From NCBI RefSeq assembly GCF_014280435.1, contig NZ_CP060388.1, forward strand, positions 186,001 to 250,000: a DNA stretch of 64,000 nucleotides, written 5' to 3'. The notes under the pieces are model-generated. The model had not been told where the DNA came from and did no database searches. It was given only the letters and a program-made list of their open reading frames with translations. Shown piece after piece: positions 33,912 to 43,087 of the stretch (within the stretch, counting starts at the first letter, position 1; every line of letters begins with the position of its first letter). The translations under genes were made by a program, and so were the position numbers. The DNA comes from Sphingobium sp. KCTC 72723. GTDB taxonomy: Bacteria > Pseudomonadota > Alphaproteobacteria > Sphingomonadales > Sphingomonadaceae.

Positions 33912-35087
33912 CTAAACCGCGACTACTTCGGGCAGAATCGCGTCGAGCAGCAACATGCCCGCTGGCGCAACCTGCAACCGGCTGCCTGTCAGGCGAATGA
34001 GGCCCAGGTCGGTCAACTGGCCGATCGCCCGCTCATCCACCAGCCGCGCCGCGCCAATGCCGGACAATGCGGCGATCCGCGACAGGTCGACCCCTTCGCC
34101 CAGTCGCAACCCCATCAACAACGCCTCACGCGCCTTGTCTTCACCCGACAGCACATCCTCGCTCTGAAGCCCATGACCGTTGCGCGCGACCGCGCCCATC
34201 CAGTTTTCCGGCTTCTTGTGCCGCATCGTCGCCATGCCGCCGCGCCGCCCATGCGCGCCCGGACCCACACCCATATAGTCGCCATAGCGCCAATAGGTCA
34301 GGTTGTGGCGGCTTGCCTGCCCGGCGCGGGCATGGTTGCTGATCTCATAGGCCGGGATGCCCGCCGCCCCGGTCATCGCGGCGGTCAGTTCATACAGCGT
34401 CGCGCCATGGTCGGGGTCCGCCGGGGTCAGCTTGCCCTGCGCCACCAGCGTGGCAAAGCGCGTCCCCGGCTCGATCGTCAGTTGATAAAGCGAAAGATGC
34501 CCGGTGCCGAACGATAGCGCCTGCGCCAGTTCCGCTGCCCAGTCCCTCTCGCTCTGCCCCGGACGGGCGTAGATCAGGTCGAAACTCACTCGCGCGAACA
34601 ATCGCTGCGCCGTATCCAGTGCCGCCAGCCCCTCGGCCACGTCATGCGCCCGGCCCAAAAAATGCAGCGCTTCCCCGTCGAGCGCCTGCAAGCCCAACGA
34701 TACCCGGTTGATCCCGGCTGCCGCCAGATCGCCAAAGCGCGCGGCCTCCACCGAATTGGGATTGGCCTCCAGCGTGATTTCCATGTCGGGGGTAAAGCCC
34801 CAATGGTCCTGCGCCGCCGCAATCAGGTCCGCCACCAGCGCAGGTGGCATCAACGAAGGCGTGCCGCCGCCAAAGAAAATCGACGATAGCGGCCGCCCTG
34901 CCGTCAGCCCCGCTTCATGCGCCATGTCTGCCAGCAACGCGCTGCGCCACGCGGCAACGTCCACGGACTCGCGAACATGACTGTTAAAATCGCAATAGGG
35001 ACATTTGGATACGCAAAATGGCCAATGGATATATAAGGCTTGGGTGTCGGCGGGGGCCGATGCGTTGGGGGGAGTATCAGGCGACAT
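33912..35087 (-). CDS. hemW: HemW-type radical SAM protein (heme chaperone, HemN-like)
   Basis: This 391-residue protein has the radical SAM cluster motif CVSKCPYCDF near residue 24-33 after ALYIHWPFC, and the HemN-type SLGLQALDGEALHFLGRAHD and VSFDLIYARPGQSE stretches. In place of the extra N-terminal Cys of HemN it has the short N-terminus typical of HemW, which inserts or carries heme. It is on the minus strand with rdgB and rph upstream, interrupted by a plus-strand CAP-domain gene. Its ATG overlaps that gene's ATG. Confidence 0.9.
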   Translation of the reverse strand: MSPDTPPNASAPADTQALYIHWPFCVSKCPYCDFNSHVRESVDVAAWRSALLADMAHEAGLTAGRPLSSIFFGGGTPSLMPPALVADLIAAAQDHWGFTPDMEITLEANPNSVEAARFGDLAAAGINRVSLGLQALDGEALHFLGRAHDVAEGLAALDTAQRLFARVSFDLIYARPGQSERDWAAELAQALSFGTGHLSLYQLTIEPGTRFATLVAQGKLTPADPDHGATLYELTAAMTGAAGIPAYEISNHARAGQASRHNLTYWRYGDYMGVGPGAHGRRGGMATMRHKKPENWMGAVARNGHGLQSEDVLSGEDKAREALLMGLRLGEGVDLSRIAALSGIGAARLVDERAIGQLTDLGLIRLTGSRLQVAPAGMLLLDAILPEVVAV

Positions 35088-35751
35088 GGTTGGGGGCAGC
35101 CCTAAACGCTTTTTGCACGCCGGGCTATGGGCTGCGGCCTTGCTCGCCAGCGGCGCGTACGCGGCATCGGACAGCGATTCGCGATTCGCGCGATCCAGAG
35201 CCGTCACACCGACCGCGCCGGTCATGGCGGCACCCTTCTACGGTATGGAGGAAGCCCCGCGCGGCGACGCCCTGCTGCAATCGGTGATGCTCGACGCCCA
35301 TAATGGCGAGCGGACGGCATTGGGCCTCGACCCGCTCGACTGGGACGATGATCTCACCGCCGACGCTGCCCGCTATGCGCAGGACATGGCCCGCACCGGC
35401 CTGTTCCGCCATTCCCCGCGTGCCAGCCGCACCATGCCCAGCGGTGAAAATCTATGGATGGGTCCGCGCCGCCTCTATGGCTATGGCGTGATGGTCGGCG
35501 CGTTTCTGGACGAACGCAAATGGATGCGCACTGGCGGAAAGCTCCCCGACCTCAGCACCACCGGGCGCTGGCAGGATGTCGGCCATTACAGCCAGATGAT
35601 CTGGCGCGGCACCCGCAAGGTTGGCTGCGCATTGGGCGACGGGGCCAATTATGAATATCTCGTCTGCCGCTATCTCCCCGCCGGCAACGCCTTTGGCAAA
35701 GGCCCGATGGATGCGGACGCCGCGATCGAGTTGGCCAGCGGCGGGCAATAA
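35086..35751 (+). CDS. Exported CAP/SCP-domain protein
   Basis: This 221-residue protein has a signal segment (LWAAALLASGAYA-A) and a CAP domain: MLDAHNGERTALGLDPLDWDDDL, AQDMARTGLFRHSPR, SGENLWMG, and GHYSQMIWRGTRKVGCALG. The conserved active-like residues His and Glu (HNGER, GENL, HYSQMIW) are there. CAP proteins bind lipids or cell-wall material. Start at 35086 overlaps the opposite hemW start; an internal TTG at 35113 would also leave a signal peptide. It ends four bases from the convergent rdgB stop. Confidence 0.85.
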   Translation: MVGGSPKRFLHAGLWAAALLASGAYAASDSDSRFARSRAVTPTAPVMAAPFYGMEEAPRGDALLQSVMLDAHNGERTALGLDPLDWDDDLTADAARYAQDMARTGLFRHSPRASRTMPSGENLWMGPRRLYGYGVMVGAFLDERKWMRTGGKLPDLSTTGRWQDVGHYSQMIWRGTRKVGCALGDGANYEYLVCRYLPAGNAFGKGPMDADAAIELASGGQ

Positions 35752-35754
35752 GGG

Positions 35755-36384
35755 TCAGAACACCGCCGCGACCAGCTTCCTGAAAGCGTCGGCGCGGTGG
35801 CTCATGGCGTGCTTGGCGTCCGGGTCCATTTCGCCAAAGCTGATTGCGTGGCCATGCGGCATGAACATCGCGTCATAGCCAAAGCCATTGCCCCCACGCG
35901 GCGGCCAGACCAGCGTGCCGTCGACCCGCCCCTCGAACGCTTCGACATGCCCGTCGGGCCAGGCGAGGGCGAGGGCGCAGATGAAATGGGCGTCATGGCC
36001 TGCGTCCGGCCCCCTGGCGGCGATGCCGTCCCACACCTTCTGCATGGCAAGGCCGAAATCCTTGTCCGGCCCGGCCCAGCGCGCCGAAAACAGGCCGGGA
36101 TCACCGCCCAGCGCTTCGACGCACAGCCCCGAATCATCGGCCAGCGCAGGCAGGCCGGATAGGTCTGCCGCCTGCATCGCCTTCAATTCGGCATTGGCGA
36201 TGAAAGTGGTGCCTGTTTCCTCCGGTTCGGGCAGGTCGAGCGACGCGGCGGAAATCGGCTCGATCCCGAACGGGCCAAGCAACGCCGCAATTTCGCGCAC
36301 CTTGCCCGCATTATGGCTGGCAATCACCAGCTTGCCGGGGGCCAGCTTGCGGATCGCCTGTTCCTGTCCGAATTGGTCGGTCAT
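35755..36384 (-). CDS. rdgB: XTP/dITP diphosphatase (RdgB/HAM1)
   Basis: This nucleotide-pool sanitiser removes inosine and xanthosine triphosphates. The 209-residue protein contains [62 protein letters not shown], and [10 protein letters not shown] with the closing HRADAFRKL. It is standard length. It lies between rph and hemW in a minus-strand run. Confidence 0.96.
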   Translation of the reverse strand: MTDQFGQEQAIRKLAPGKLVIASHNAGKVREIAALLGPFGIEPISAASLDLPEPEETGTTFIANAELKAMQAADLSGLPALADDSGLCVEALGGDPGLFSARWAGPDKDFGLAMQKVWDGIAARGPDAGHDAHFICALALAWPDGHVEAFEGRVDGTLVWPPRGGNGFGYDAMFMPHGHAISFGEMDPDAKHAMSHRADAFRKLVAAVF

Positions 36385-36404
36385 TGCCTTACCTTCAAAT
36401 CATT

Positions 36405-36515
36405 CCGTCATCCCAGCGAACGCTGGGATCTCACTTCTTTCCAGTCTTAGAGCCGAAAGAAAAGTGGGATGCCAGCGTTGACCTTCGGTCGCCCTTCGGG
36501 TCGCTGGCATGACGG
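36405..36515. repeat. Interspersed palindromic repeat (CCGTCAT...ATGACGG type)
   Basis: The element starts with CCGTCATCCCAGCG and ends with CGCTGGCATGACGG, its imperfect complement, so it folds on itself. Inside are AACGCTGGGATC and GTTGACCTTCGGTCGCCCTTC. A close relative lies at 57440-57526 between dnaK and dnaJ. It fills the rdgB-rph intergenic space, with no ORF. Confidence 0.8.
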
Positions 36516-36530
36516 AGGGGATTTAGGCGC

Positions 36531-37247
36531 TTAACGCCCGGTCGCCGCATCCTGCGCCGCAAAGATCTTCGCGCAACCGATCCGCGCCAGCCGCAGCAGA
36601 CGAAGCAACTCTTCCTCGTCATAGGCAGCGCCCTCAGCCGTCGCCTGCACTTCGGCGAACTTGCCGTCGCCGGTCAGGATCAGGTTGGCGTCCGTCTCGG
36701 CATTGCTATCCTCGGCATAGTCGAGGTCGAGGACCGGCGTGCCGTTGTAGATGCCGCAACTGATCGCCGCGACTTTCTGGATGATCGGGTCTTCCTTGAG
36801 CGCGCCGGACGCCAGCAGCTTGTCCACCGCAATGCGCAGCGCGACCCACGCGCCGGAAATCGACGCCGTGCGCGTGCCGCCATCGGCCTGGATCACGTCG
36901 CAATCGATCACGATCTGGCGCTCGCCCAGCTTTTTCATGTCCACCACGGTACGCAGCGACCGGCCGATCAGGCGCTGGATTTCCTGCGTCCGGCCCGACT
37001 GCTTGCCCTTGGCCGCTTCACGGCTGCCACGGGTATGCGTCGCGCGGGGCAACATGCCATATTCCGCCGTGACCCAGCCTGAACCCTTGCCGCGCAGGAA
37101 AGGCGGCACCTTTTCCTCGACCGACGCGGTGCAAAGAACCCGCGTATCGCCAAAGCTGATCAGGCAGCTGCCCTCGGCATGGACGGTGAAGCCAGGCTCC
37201 ATGGTGATGTCGCGCATCTGGTCGGGCGCGCGGCCGGAAGGACGCAT
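36531..37247 (-). CDS. rph: Ribonuclease PH
   Basis: This is a 238-residue phosphorolytic exonuclease that trims tRNA 3' ends. [41 protein letters not shown], the substrate-binding region [17 protein letters not shown], and [15 protein letters not shown] show the family. It is complete at the C-terminus ([12 protein letters not shown]), so no truncated rph allele. The ATG at 37247 gives the standard start. It is divergent from a DUF6438 lipoprotein and the hrcA unit. Confidence 0.97.
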   Translation of the reverse strand: MRPSGRAPDQMRDITMEPGFTVHAEGSCLISFGDTRVLCTASVEEKVPPFLRGKGSGWVTAEYGMLPRATHTRGSREAAKGKQSGRTQEIQRLIGRSLRTVVDMKKLGERQIVIDCDVIQADGGTRTASISGAWVALRIAVDKLLASGALKEDPIIQKVAAISCGIYNGTPVLDLDYAEDSNAETDANLILTGDGKFAEVQATAEGAAYDEEELLRLLRLARIGCAKIFAAQDAATGR

Positions 37248-37370
37248 ATATTTTCTCCGAAACAAGTCTGGTGCTGCCAACGCGCCGAAGCGCGCCTTCA
37301 CAGCGCCGCTTAGCGCCCGGTGGCGCAGGATGCCAGTGTCAAGGCGACGATTAGCCGCTAAGAGGGGGGC

Positions 37371-37880
37371 ATGATGATGCGATTGACGATGCTGGCGGGC
37401 CTGATGATGGTGGCGGGATGCGCCGGGGCCGATACCGAACTGGAAAAGCCAAAGGCGCCGGGTGAAACGATCCGCCTGACCGCTGGCCGTTGTTTTGGCG
37501 CCTGTCCGGCCTACAGTCTGCGCGTGACGCCCGATGGGTCGGGCCTGCTGGAGCCGGAGCGCTTCACCGCCGTGCCGGGACCGACGCGCTTTGCCGTCAG
37601 CGCCGCCCAATATCGCCGCGTGCGCGCTGCGCTCGCCCCGTTCCGCCCGCTCAGCGGCACGACCAAGCGCATCGCCCAGGGCGAAAACTGCACGCGCTTC
37701 GCCACTGACATGCCCGGCTATTCCCTTGAATGGAGCGGCGGCACGGGCAAGCCGACCCGGCTGGATTTCCAGTCGGGCTGCATGGATGCCCGCTATGGGC
37801 GGCTGCGCACCGCGATTGCGGCGATCCCCAAAATGCTGGATGTCGAACCGATGCTCAAAGCCCCGGTAGTGACGAAATGA
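37371..37880 (+). CDS. DUF6438-domain lipoprotein
   Basis: This 169-residue protein has a lipobox LMMVAGC after [10 protein letters not shown]. The core contains [17 protein letters not shown], the DUF6438 hallmark with two Cys residues. It is likely outer-membrane-attached in the periplasm. Function is unknown. It precedes hrcA by 38 bases on the same strand and may share its transcript. Either ATG at 37371 or 37374 could start it. Confidence 0.85.
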   Translation: MMMRLTMLAGLMMVAGCAGADTELEKPKAPGETIRLTAGRCFGACPAYSLRVTPDGSGLLEPERFTAVPGPTRFAVSAAQYRRVRAALAPFRPLSGTTKRIAQGENCTRFATDMPGYSLEWSGGTGKPTRLDFQSGCMDARYGRLRTAIAAIPKMLDVEPMLKAPVVTK

Positions 37881-37918
37881 GGCCGCCTTTACGCGCTGCG
37901 TGGCGGAGCTGGACGTAA

Positions 37919-38962
37919 ATGTCGGTCACGCCCATCTCCGAACTCAACGACCGCGCCCGCGATGTCTTTCGCCTGGTGGTGGAAAGCTATCTCGGCACCG
38001 GCCTGCCCGTCGCATCGCGCACGCTCAGCAAGCTGGCGGGCATCAGCCTGTCGCCCGCGTCGATCCGCAATGTCATGCAGGATCTGGAAGAATTGGGCCT
38101 GCTCGCCGCCCCCCACACATCGGCCGGTCGGATGCCCACCGAAACCGGGCTGCGCCTGTTTGTCGACGGCATGATGCAGGCCGCAGAACCCTCGCTGGAG
38201 GAACGGCGCGCGATCGAGGCGGGCCTGGCCGAAAGTGGCCCGATCGAGGAAGCGCTGTCCGCTGCCACCGCCGCGCTGTCGGGTCTGTCCGCCTGCGCCG
38301 GGATCGTCATGGTGCCGCGCCGGGAACCTGTACTGCGCCAGTTCGGCTTCGTGCCGTTGAACGACCGGCAGGCGCTGGCCGTGCTGGTCGGGCAGGACGG
38401 GTCGGTCGAAAACCGCGTGCTGGACCTGCCGCCTGCGGTCACACCCTCGATGCTCAATGAAGCGGCCAATTTCATGTCGGCGCGCTTTGCGGGCATGACG
38501 CTGCGGCAGGCAGGCGACATGCTCAGTCGCGAAATGGAAACGGAGCGCAGCCTGCTGGATGGCGCAGCGCGCGAACTGGTGGAACGCGGCATCGCCATCT
38601 GGTCGCACGATGCCGACGACCGGCCCGTGCTGATCGTGCGGGGGCAGGCGCATCTGATCGACGACGGCACGGCAGCGGACCTGGAAAGAGTGCGGCAATT
38701 GCTGGAACAGCTGGAAGGGAAACAGGAAATTTCCCGCCTGCTGGAAGGCGCATTGGCAGGCAGCGCGACCAAAATCTTCATCGGGTCGGAAAACAAGCTC
38801 TTTTCCCTGTCGGGTTCTTCGGTCATAGCCGCGCCCTATCGTGGCGCGGATGGCCGGGTGGTCGGCGTGGTCGGCGTGATCGGTCCCACGCGCTTGAACT
38901 ATGCGCGGGTCATCCCCATGGTAGATTTTACTGCACAGACGCTATCGAGATTGATGAGATGA
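37919..38962 (+). CDS. hrcA: Heat-inducible transcription repressor HrcA
   Basis: HrcA represses chaperone operons by binding CIRCE. The 347-residue protein starts with the winged helix [50 protein letters not shown] and the ligand-like [19 protein letters not shown]. The C-terminal region ends [21 protein letters not shown]. It overlaps grpE by ATGA. No CIRCE element (TTAGCACTC with inverted GAGTGCTAA) was found in this window, so its operators are presumably elsewhere, for example at groESL. Confidence 0.96.
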   Translation: MSVTPISELNDRARDVFRLVVESYLGTGLPVASRTLSKLAGISLSPASIRNVMQDLEELGLLAAPHTSAGRMPTETGLRLFVDGMMQAAEPSLEERRAIEAGLAESGPIEEALSAATAALSGLSACAGIVMVPRREPVLRQFGFVPLNDRQALAVLVGQDGSVENRVLDLPPAVTPSMLNEAANFMSARFAGMTLRQAGDMLSREMETERSLLDGAARELVERGIAIWSHDADDRPVLIVRGQAHLIDDGTAADLERVRQLLEQLEGKQEISRLLEGALAGSATKIFIGSENKLFSLSGSSVIAAPYRGADGRVVGVVGVIGPTRLNYARVIPMVDFTAQTLSRLMR

Positions 38963-39513
38963 GCGAAGACACACAGAATATCGAAAACACCCAAGTCGTG
39001 GACCAGTTGCCGGAAGAGGAAACGCCTGTGGCCGATGGCAATGCCGAGCGTATTGCCGCGCTGGAAGCGGAACTTGCCACAGCCAAGCAGGACATTCTCT
39101 ATGCCCACGCCGACACGCAGAATGTGCGGCGTCGGCTGGAAAAGGAACTGGCCGATACGCGCGCTTATGCCGCGACCAGCTTTGCCCGTGACATCTTGTC
39201 GGTCGCCGACAACCTGTCGCGCGCATTGGCGGCGATTCCCGCCGACCTGCGCGAGGACGAGAAGTTCAAGGGTCTGGTCGTCGGCCTGGAAGCCACGGGC
39301 CGCGAACTTGAAAGCGTGTTTGGTCGCAACGGCATTGCAAAGATCGAATCGGTCGGCCAGCCGCTCGACCCCAACAAGCATCAGGCGATGATGGAAGTCC
39401 CGTCGGCAGACGCCGAACCTGGCACGATCCTGATCGAAATGCAGGCCGGCTACATGATCAAGGACCGTCTGCTGCGGCCCGCCATGGTCAGCGTGGCGAA
39501 AAAGCCGGACTGA
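38959..39513 (+). CDS. grpE: Co-chaperone GrpE
   Basis: GrpE is the nucleotide exchange factor of DnaK. The 184-residue protein has an acidic N-terminus, a long coiled coil (ALEAELATAKQDILYAHADTQNV), and the conserved FGRNGIAKIESVGQPLDPNKHQAM and YMIKDRLLRPAMVSVA beta domain. It is translationally coupled to hrcA (ATGA). dnaK and dnaJ lie about 16 kb away. Confidence 0.97.
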   Translation: MSEDTQNIENTQVVDQLPEEETPVADGNAERIAALEAELATAKQDILYAHADTQNVRRRLEKELADTRAYAATSFARDILSVADNLSRALAAIPADLREDEKFKGLVVGLEATGRELESVFGRNGIAKIESVGQPLDPNKHQAMMEVPSADAEPGTILIEMQAGYMIKDRLLRPAMVSVAKKPD

Positions 39514-39521
39514 TCAAATTT

Positions 39522-39600
39522 CCCCCTCCCGCTTGCGGGAGGAGCCGGGGGTGGGGGCTTGCCGGATAGCGCTGCGTTCTACGCAGCACTGTTACAGTCC
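39522..39600. repeat. Hairpin repeat copy between grpE and threonine synthase
   Basis: CCCCTCCCGCTTGCGGGAGG and then CCGGGGGTGGGGGCTTGCC are shared with the 14326 element. GCTGCG-TTCTA-CGCAGC (39571-39587) adds a second hairpin. It carries no ORF and may also terminate the hrcA-grpE transcript in part. Confidence 0.6.
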
Positions 39601-39609
39601 CTTATCTTG

Positions 39610-39642
39610 ATGGGGGCCAATTATTCAGAAAAAGGCTCCCAT
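39610..39642 (+). promoter_or_regulatory. Stem-loop over the start codon of threonine synthase
   Basis: ATGGGGGCC (39610-39618) pairs with GGCTCCCAT (39634-39642) in a nine-base-pair stem with one G-U pair. The right arm includes the first two bases of the start codon at 39641 and part of the A-rich ribosome site in the loop. Such a fold could hold translation low until opened. Confidence 0.45.
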
Positions 39643-40882
39643 GCGCCACGACATCAACCTCACCACCGACCGCCCTACCTTCGTCACCCATCTGGAATGT
39701 TCTCTGAACGGAGAGCGTTATGAGGCGGACAGGCTGCACGGGCTGTCGGCGGCGGGGAAGCCGCTTTTGGTGCGCTATGATCTGGACGGCGTCCGCGCGA
39801 CGCTGACCAAGAAAGCGCTTGCCACCCGGCCAATGGACCTGTGGCGCTGGCGCGAATTGCTGCCGGTGCGGCAGACCGCCAATATCGTGAGCCTGGGCGA
39901 AAATGCCACGCCGCTGATCGCGCTGCCGCGCACGGCGGCGCGGTTGGGCGGTGCGCATCTGTGGGCGAAGGATGAGGGGCGTTTGCCGACAGCATCGTTC
40001 AAGGCACGCGGCCTCGTCATGGCGGTGTCGATGGCAAAGGAACTGGGCGTGACGCAGATTGCCATGCCCACCAACGGCAATGCGGGGGCGGCACTGGCCG
40101 CCTATGCTGCCGTCGCGGGTATGGAAGCGATCGTCTTTTGTCCCGCCGACACGCCCGAAATCAATGTGCGCGAAATCGCGGCGCAGGGCGCGCGCGTCTA
40201 TCGCGTCAACGGTCTGATCGACGATTGCGGGGCGATCGTGGGGCAGGGGGCCAAGGCGCGCGGCTGGTTCGATTTCTCGACGCTGAAAGAACCCTATCGC
40301 ATCGAGGGAAAGAAGACGATGGGGCTGGAACTGGCCGAACAGCTGGACTGGGAATTGCCCGACGCGATTTTCTATCCCACTGGTGGCGGCACTGGCCTGA
40401 TCGGCATGTGGAAAGCGTTCGATGAGCTGGAAAAGATCGGCTTCATCGGGTCCAAACGCCCCAAAATGTTCGCAGTGCAAGCTGAAGGCTGCGCGCCCAT
40501 GGTCCGCGCCTTCGATCAGGGTCTGGAATTTGCCGAACGGTGGGAAGATGCCCACACCATCGCCATGGGCATCCGCGTGCCGCGCGCGGTTGGCGATTTC
40601 CTGATCCTGCGCGCGGTGCGGGAAAGCGGTGGCGCGGCGCTCGCCGTGTCTGACGCCGCCATCGCAGCGGCGGTGCGCGATGTGGCGCGCGACGACGGTT
40701 TGCTGCTCTGCCCGGAGGGCGGGGCGACGCTGGCAGCCTATCAACGTGCCTTGGACGAAGGGCTGATCGGGCGTCAGGATCGGTCAGTGCTGTTCAACTG
40801 CGCCAGCGGCCTTAAATATCCGCTGGAGGACCAGTCGCGCACGTTGGACCGGCACGCACCAATCGACTTCGCCACCCTCTGA
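39641..40882 (+). CDS. thrC: Threonine synthase (PLP-dependent)
   Basis: Threonine synthase converts O-phosphohomoserine to threonine. The 413-residue protein is a fold-type II PLP enzyme: N-terminal LECSLNGERYEADRLHGL, the PLP lysine segment LPTASFKARGLVMAV, the phosphate-binding region MPTNGNAGAALAAYAA and the glycine loop PTGGGTGLIGMWK. The shorter class resembles archaeal and plant-type enzymes. Other PLP-fold II lyases cannot be fully excluded. It starts under a stem-loop and follows a repeat. Confidence 0.85.
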   Translation: MRHDINLTTDRPTFVTHLECSLNGERYEADRLHGLSAAGKPLLVRYDLDGVRATLTKKALATRPMDLWRWRELLPVRQTANIVSLGENATPLIALPRTAARLGGAHLWAKDEGRLPTASFKARGLVMAVSMAKELGVTQIAMPTNGNAGAALAAYAAVAGMEAIVFCPADTPEINVREIAAQGARVYRVNGLIDDCGAIVGQGAKARGWFDFSTLKEPYRIEGKKTMGLELAEQLDWELPDAIFYPTGGGTGLIGMWKAFDELEKIGFIGSKRPKMFAVQAEGCAPMVRAFDQGLEFAERWEDAHTIAMGIRVPRAVGDFLILRAVRESGGAALAVSDAAIAAAVRDVARDDGLLLCPEGGATLAAYQRALDEGLIGRQDRSVLFNCASGLKYPLEDQSRTLDRHAPIDFATL

Positions 40883-40916
40883 TACAGAATGATACAGTTA
40901 AGATCTATCGCAACTC

Positions 40917-40945
40917 TTGACCTATGCTCTTTTTAAGATATATCT
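40917..40945 (+). promoter_or_regulatory. Promoter with palindrome at the PadR-type gene
   Basis: TTGACC (40917-40922) and TATATC (40939-40944) are spaced 16. The perfect palindrome AGATATATCT (40936-40945) covers the -10 box, a suitable site for autorepression by the PadR protein encoded just downstream. Transcription would start close to the ATG at 40955. Confidence 0.5.
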
Positions 40946-40954
40946 CAATGCATC

Positions 40955-41641
40955 ATGAAGCATATGAAAGACATAATGATGCATTTTCCTCATTCTCATC
41001 GCGGCGGCCATGGCGGCCGTCATTTTGGCGGACATGCCAGCATAGGGCGCGCTGCCGCGCCTGATGGTTTTGGCCGCGGCGGCTTTGGCGGCGGGCGCGG
41101 TGGTCCGTTCGGCGGCGATCCCTTTGGCGACGAGGGCGTGCGCGGCGGTGGCCGGGGCGGACGTGGCGGTGGCGGCGGGCGTAGGCGCCTGTTCGATAAT
41201 GAAACGCTGCGCCTGATCCTTTTGAAGCTCATCGCCGACGAACCGCGCCATGGCTATGAACTGATCCGCGCGATCGAAGCACTATCGGGTGAAGTCTACG
41301 CCCCCAGCCCCGGCGTGGTCTATCCTACGCTGACCCTGCTGGCCGACATGGACCTGATCGTCGAACAACCGGGCGAAGGCAGCCGCAAACTTTTTGCCAT
41401 CACCGATGCCGGCCGTGCGCAGATCGAGGAGCGCAAGGCGGCGCTCGACCTGGCGCTGGCGCGATTGACGTCGCTGGCCGAACGCGCGGATCGGGTCGAT
41501 GGCGCTCCCGTGCGCCGCGCGCTCCATAATCTGCGCATCGCCATCCAGCACCGGCTTGAAAAGGAAGGCGCGGATAACCAGACCATGTTCGACGTAGCAT
41601 CGTTGATCGACGAAGCCGCTACGAAGATCGAAAGGCTCTGA
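40955..41641 (+). CDS. PadR-family regulator with His/Gly-rich N-terminal extension
   Basis: This 228-residue protein begins with about 75 residues rich in His, Gly and Arg (HFPHSHRGGHGGRHFGGH, GGRGGPFGGDPFG) and then has the PadR winged helix: LRLILLKLIADEPRHGYELIRAI, SGEVYAPSPGVVYPTLTLL, RKLFAITDAGRAQI. A C-terminal helix pair completes it. The His-rich stretch could bind metal ions, suggesting metal-linked control, but this is inference. It is followed two bases later by a DUF2218 gene. Several ATG codons near the start make the exact start uncertain. Confidence 0.85.
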   Translation: MKHMKDIMMHFPHSHRGGHGGRHFGGHASIGRAAAPDGFGRGGFGGGRGGPFGGDPFGDEGVRGGGRGGRGGGGGRRRLFDNETLRLILLKLIADEPRHGYELIRAIEALSGEVYAPSPGVVYPTLTLLADMDLIVEQPGEGSRKLFAITDAGRAQIEERKAALDLALARLTSLAERADRVDGAPVRRALHNLRIAIQHRLEKEGADNQTMFDVASLIDEAATKIERL

Positions 41642-41642
41642 C

Positions 41643-41921
41643 ATGACCCTGACCGCACAGGTGCCGACCACGAACGGCAGCCGCTATCTCCAACAGCTTT
41701 GCAAGCATTGGAGCCACAAGTTCGAAACGGATTTCGGCCCGGAACAGGGCTTTATCGCTTTCCCTATGGGACCGATCCGCATGGCGGCCAGCGAAAATGC
41801 GCTGTCGGTGACGATCGAGCCGAACCCGGACGTCGATGTCGACAGGTTCAAGCAGGTCGTTGCCGATCATCTCGACCGCTTCGCCTTCCGCGAAGCACCG
41901 CTGCCGTTCGACTGGAAATAA
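41643..41921 (+). CDS. DUF2218-family protein
   Basis: This 92-residue protein has the DUF2218 layout: RYLQQLCKHWSHKFETDFGPEQGFIAFPMG, VTIEPNPDVDVDRFKQVVADHLDRFAFRE and a final LPFDWK. Family members occur near iron-uptake or PadR-type regulators, and the His/Cys pattern suggests metal or siderophore handling. It begins two bases after the PadR stop, so the two form an operon. Confidence 0.88.
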   Translation: MTLTAQVPTTNGSRYLQQLCKHWSHKFETDFGPEQGFIAFPMGPIRMAASENALSVTIEPNPDVDVDRFKQVVADHLDRFAFREAPLPFDWK

Positions 41922-41925
41922 ACTG

Positions 41926-41951
41926 CGCGTTCCCGCCTTTGCGGGAACGCG
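41926..41951. terminator. Hairpin between two convergent genes
   Basis: CGCGTTCCCGC and GCGGGAACGCG form an 11-bp perfect stem around CTTT. It lies between the DUF2218 stop and the M14 peptidase stop. It lacks a strong T-run, so it may be a repeat-derived hairpin that ends transcription only weakly. Confidence 0.5.
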
Positions 41952-41956
41952 ACTGT

Positions 41957-43087
41957 TCAAATATCCTCGATCATCTCCGCCAGCACGGCCAGGCAATCCT
42001 TGGCCAACTGCATGGAGCGTGCGGGCGACCAGCCATAATCGGCGTCGGGCAAGTCGTCATTGTCCTTGAACGGCATTTCCAGCGTCATCGCTACCGCGCC
42101 GAACCGTTCGGCGACCTGATTGGTCGACATGGAAAGGTTCGCCCGGCCCACGCCTGCCACCGGATAGCCCAACCGCGTCTGAAAATCGGGCGTGCGCGCA
42201 GCCAGCGTGTCGCGATAGCGGTGATAGAGCGCCAATTGCTTGTCGGTGATCGACGGGATCCCCTCAAAGCCTGCAATGAACACGGCGGGGATGGCTTCGT
42301 CGCCATGCACGTCGATTGCCAGGTCCACGCCCGTTTCGTCCATGGCGTTGCGCACGAACAACACTTCCGGGCTGCGGTCCGCCGTAGGCTCGTGCCATTC
42401 GCGGTTCAGGTTCACGCCCACCGCATTGGTGCGCAAATGGCCCCGGCGGCTGCCGTCCGGGTTCATGTTGGGGACCAGATGGATCGTCGCCTTCTGCCTT
42501 AACAGCCGGGCAACCGAGTCATCATCGTCGGTCAGGCGTTCCAGCGCGCCTTCCATCCACCATTGCGCCATCGATTCGCCCGGATGCTGGCGGGCATAGA
42601 GCCAAACCTGCTTCGGCCCGTCGCCAATGGTCAGCAGGTCGATCGGCTGGCCGTCCAGCGTCAACCCCAGTTCGCGGTGCGCAACGCCCGGCTGGCACGC
42701 GGCAAAGGCGATCAGGTCATGATGCCGTTCCATCGAATAGGGTGCAAAATAGGCGACCCAGACGGGGTTGGCATCCGGCGACAGGCGGATGGTCAATGTG
42801 CCGTCGGCATAGCTGGTGTCCGCCAGCAGCCAATTTTCCCGATCCTCGCTCACCCGCGCGCTATAGTTCAGCCATCCATCGGGATAAGCCGACCCCGCAC
42901 AATTGACGATCGCCAGTTCGACTTCCCGCCCGGCCGCGCCCGCGACCCGGAAATGGAACCATTGATAAAAGTCGCTTTGATGATCGGTCACGATTTCCAG
43001 CTCGGCGCGCACGCCGCTTGGCTTGTCGGTGATCGAAAGGATGTTGATGTTGCCGCTGTCAAAGCCGCTGGAAATGGAAATGCTCAT
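41957..43087 (-). CDS. M14-family zinc carboxypeptidase (cytosolic carboxypeptidase-like)
   Basis: This 376-residue protein has an N-terminal beta-sandwich ([33 protein letters not shown]) followed by an M14 catalytic domain. Zinc ligands are in [17 protein letters not shown] (His and Glu) and DVHGDEAIP (His). The catalytic Glu lies in TLEMPFKDN near the end. The layout fits the PaCCP-like branch, of unclear substrate. The start overlaps the DUF4136 stop by ATGA, so the two genes are coupled. Confidence 0.9.
   Translation of the reverse strand: MSISISSGFDSGNINILSITDKPSGVRAELEIVTDHQSDFYQWFHFRVAGAAGREVELAIVNCAGSAYPDGWLNYSARVSEDRENWLLADTSYADGTLTIRLSPDANPVWVAYFAPYSMERHHDLIAFAACQPGVAHRELGLTLDGQPIDLLTIGDGPKQVWLYARQHPGESMAQWWMEGALERLTDDDDSVARLLRQKATIHLVPNMNPDGSRRGHLRTNAVGVNLNREWHEPTADRSPEVLFVRNAMDETGVDLAIDVHGDEAIPAVFIAGFEGIPSITDKQLALYHRYRDTLAARTPDFQTRLGYPVAGVGRANLSMSTNQVAERFGAVAMTLEMPFKDNDDLPDADYGWSPARSMQLAKDCLAVLAEMIEDI

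Noticed and set aside
37881..37918. CIRCE operator in front of hrcA
   Set aside because: No TTAGCACTC / GAGTGCTAA pair is present here, nor in front of dnaK.
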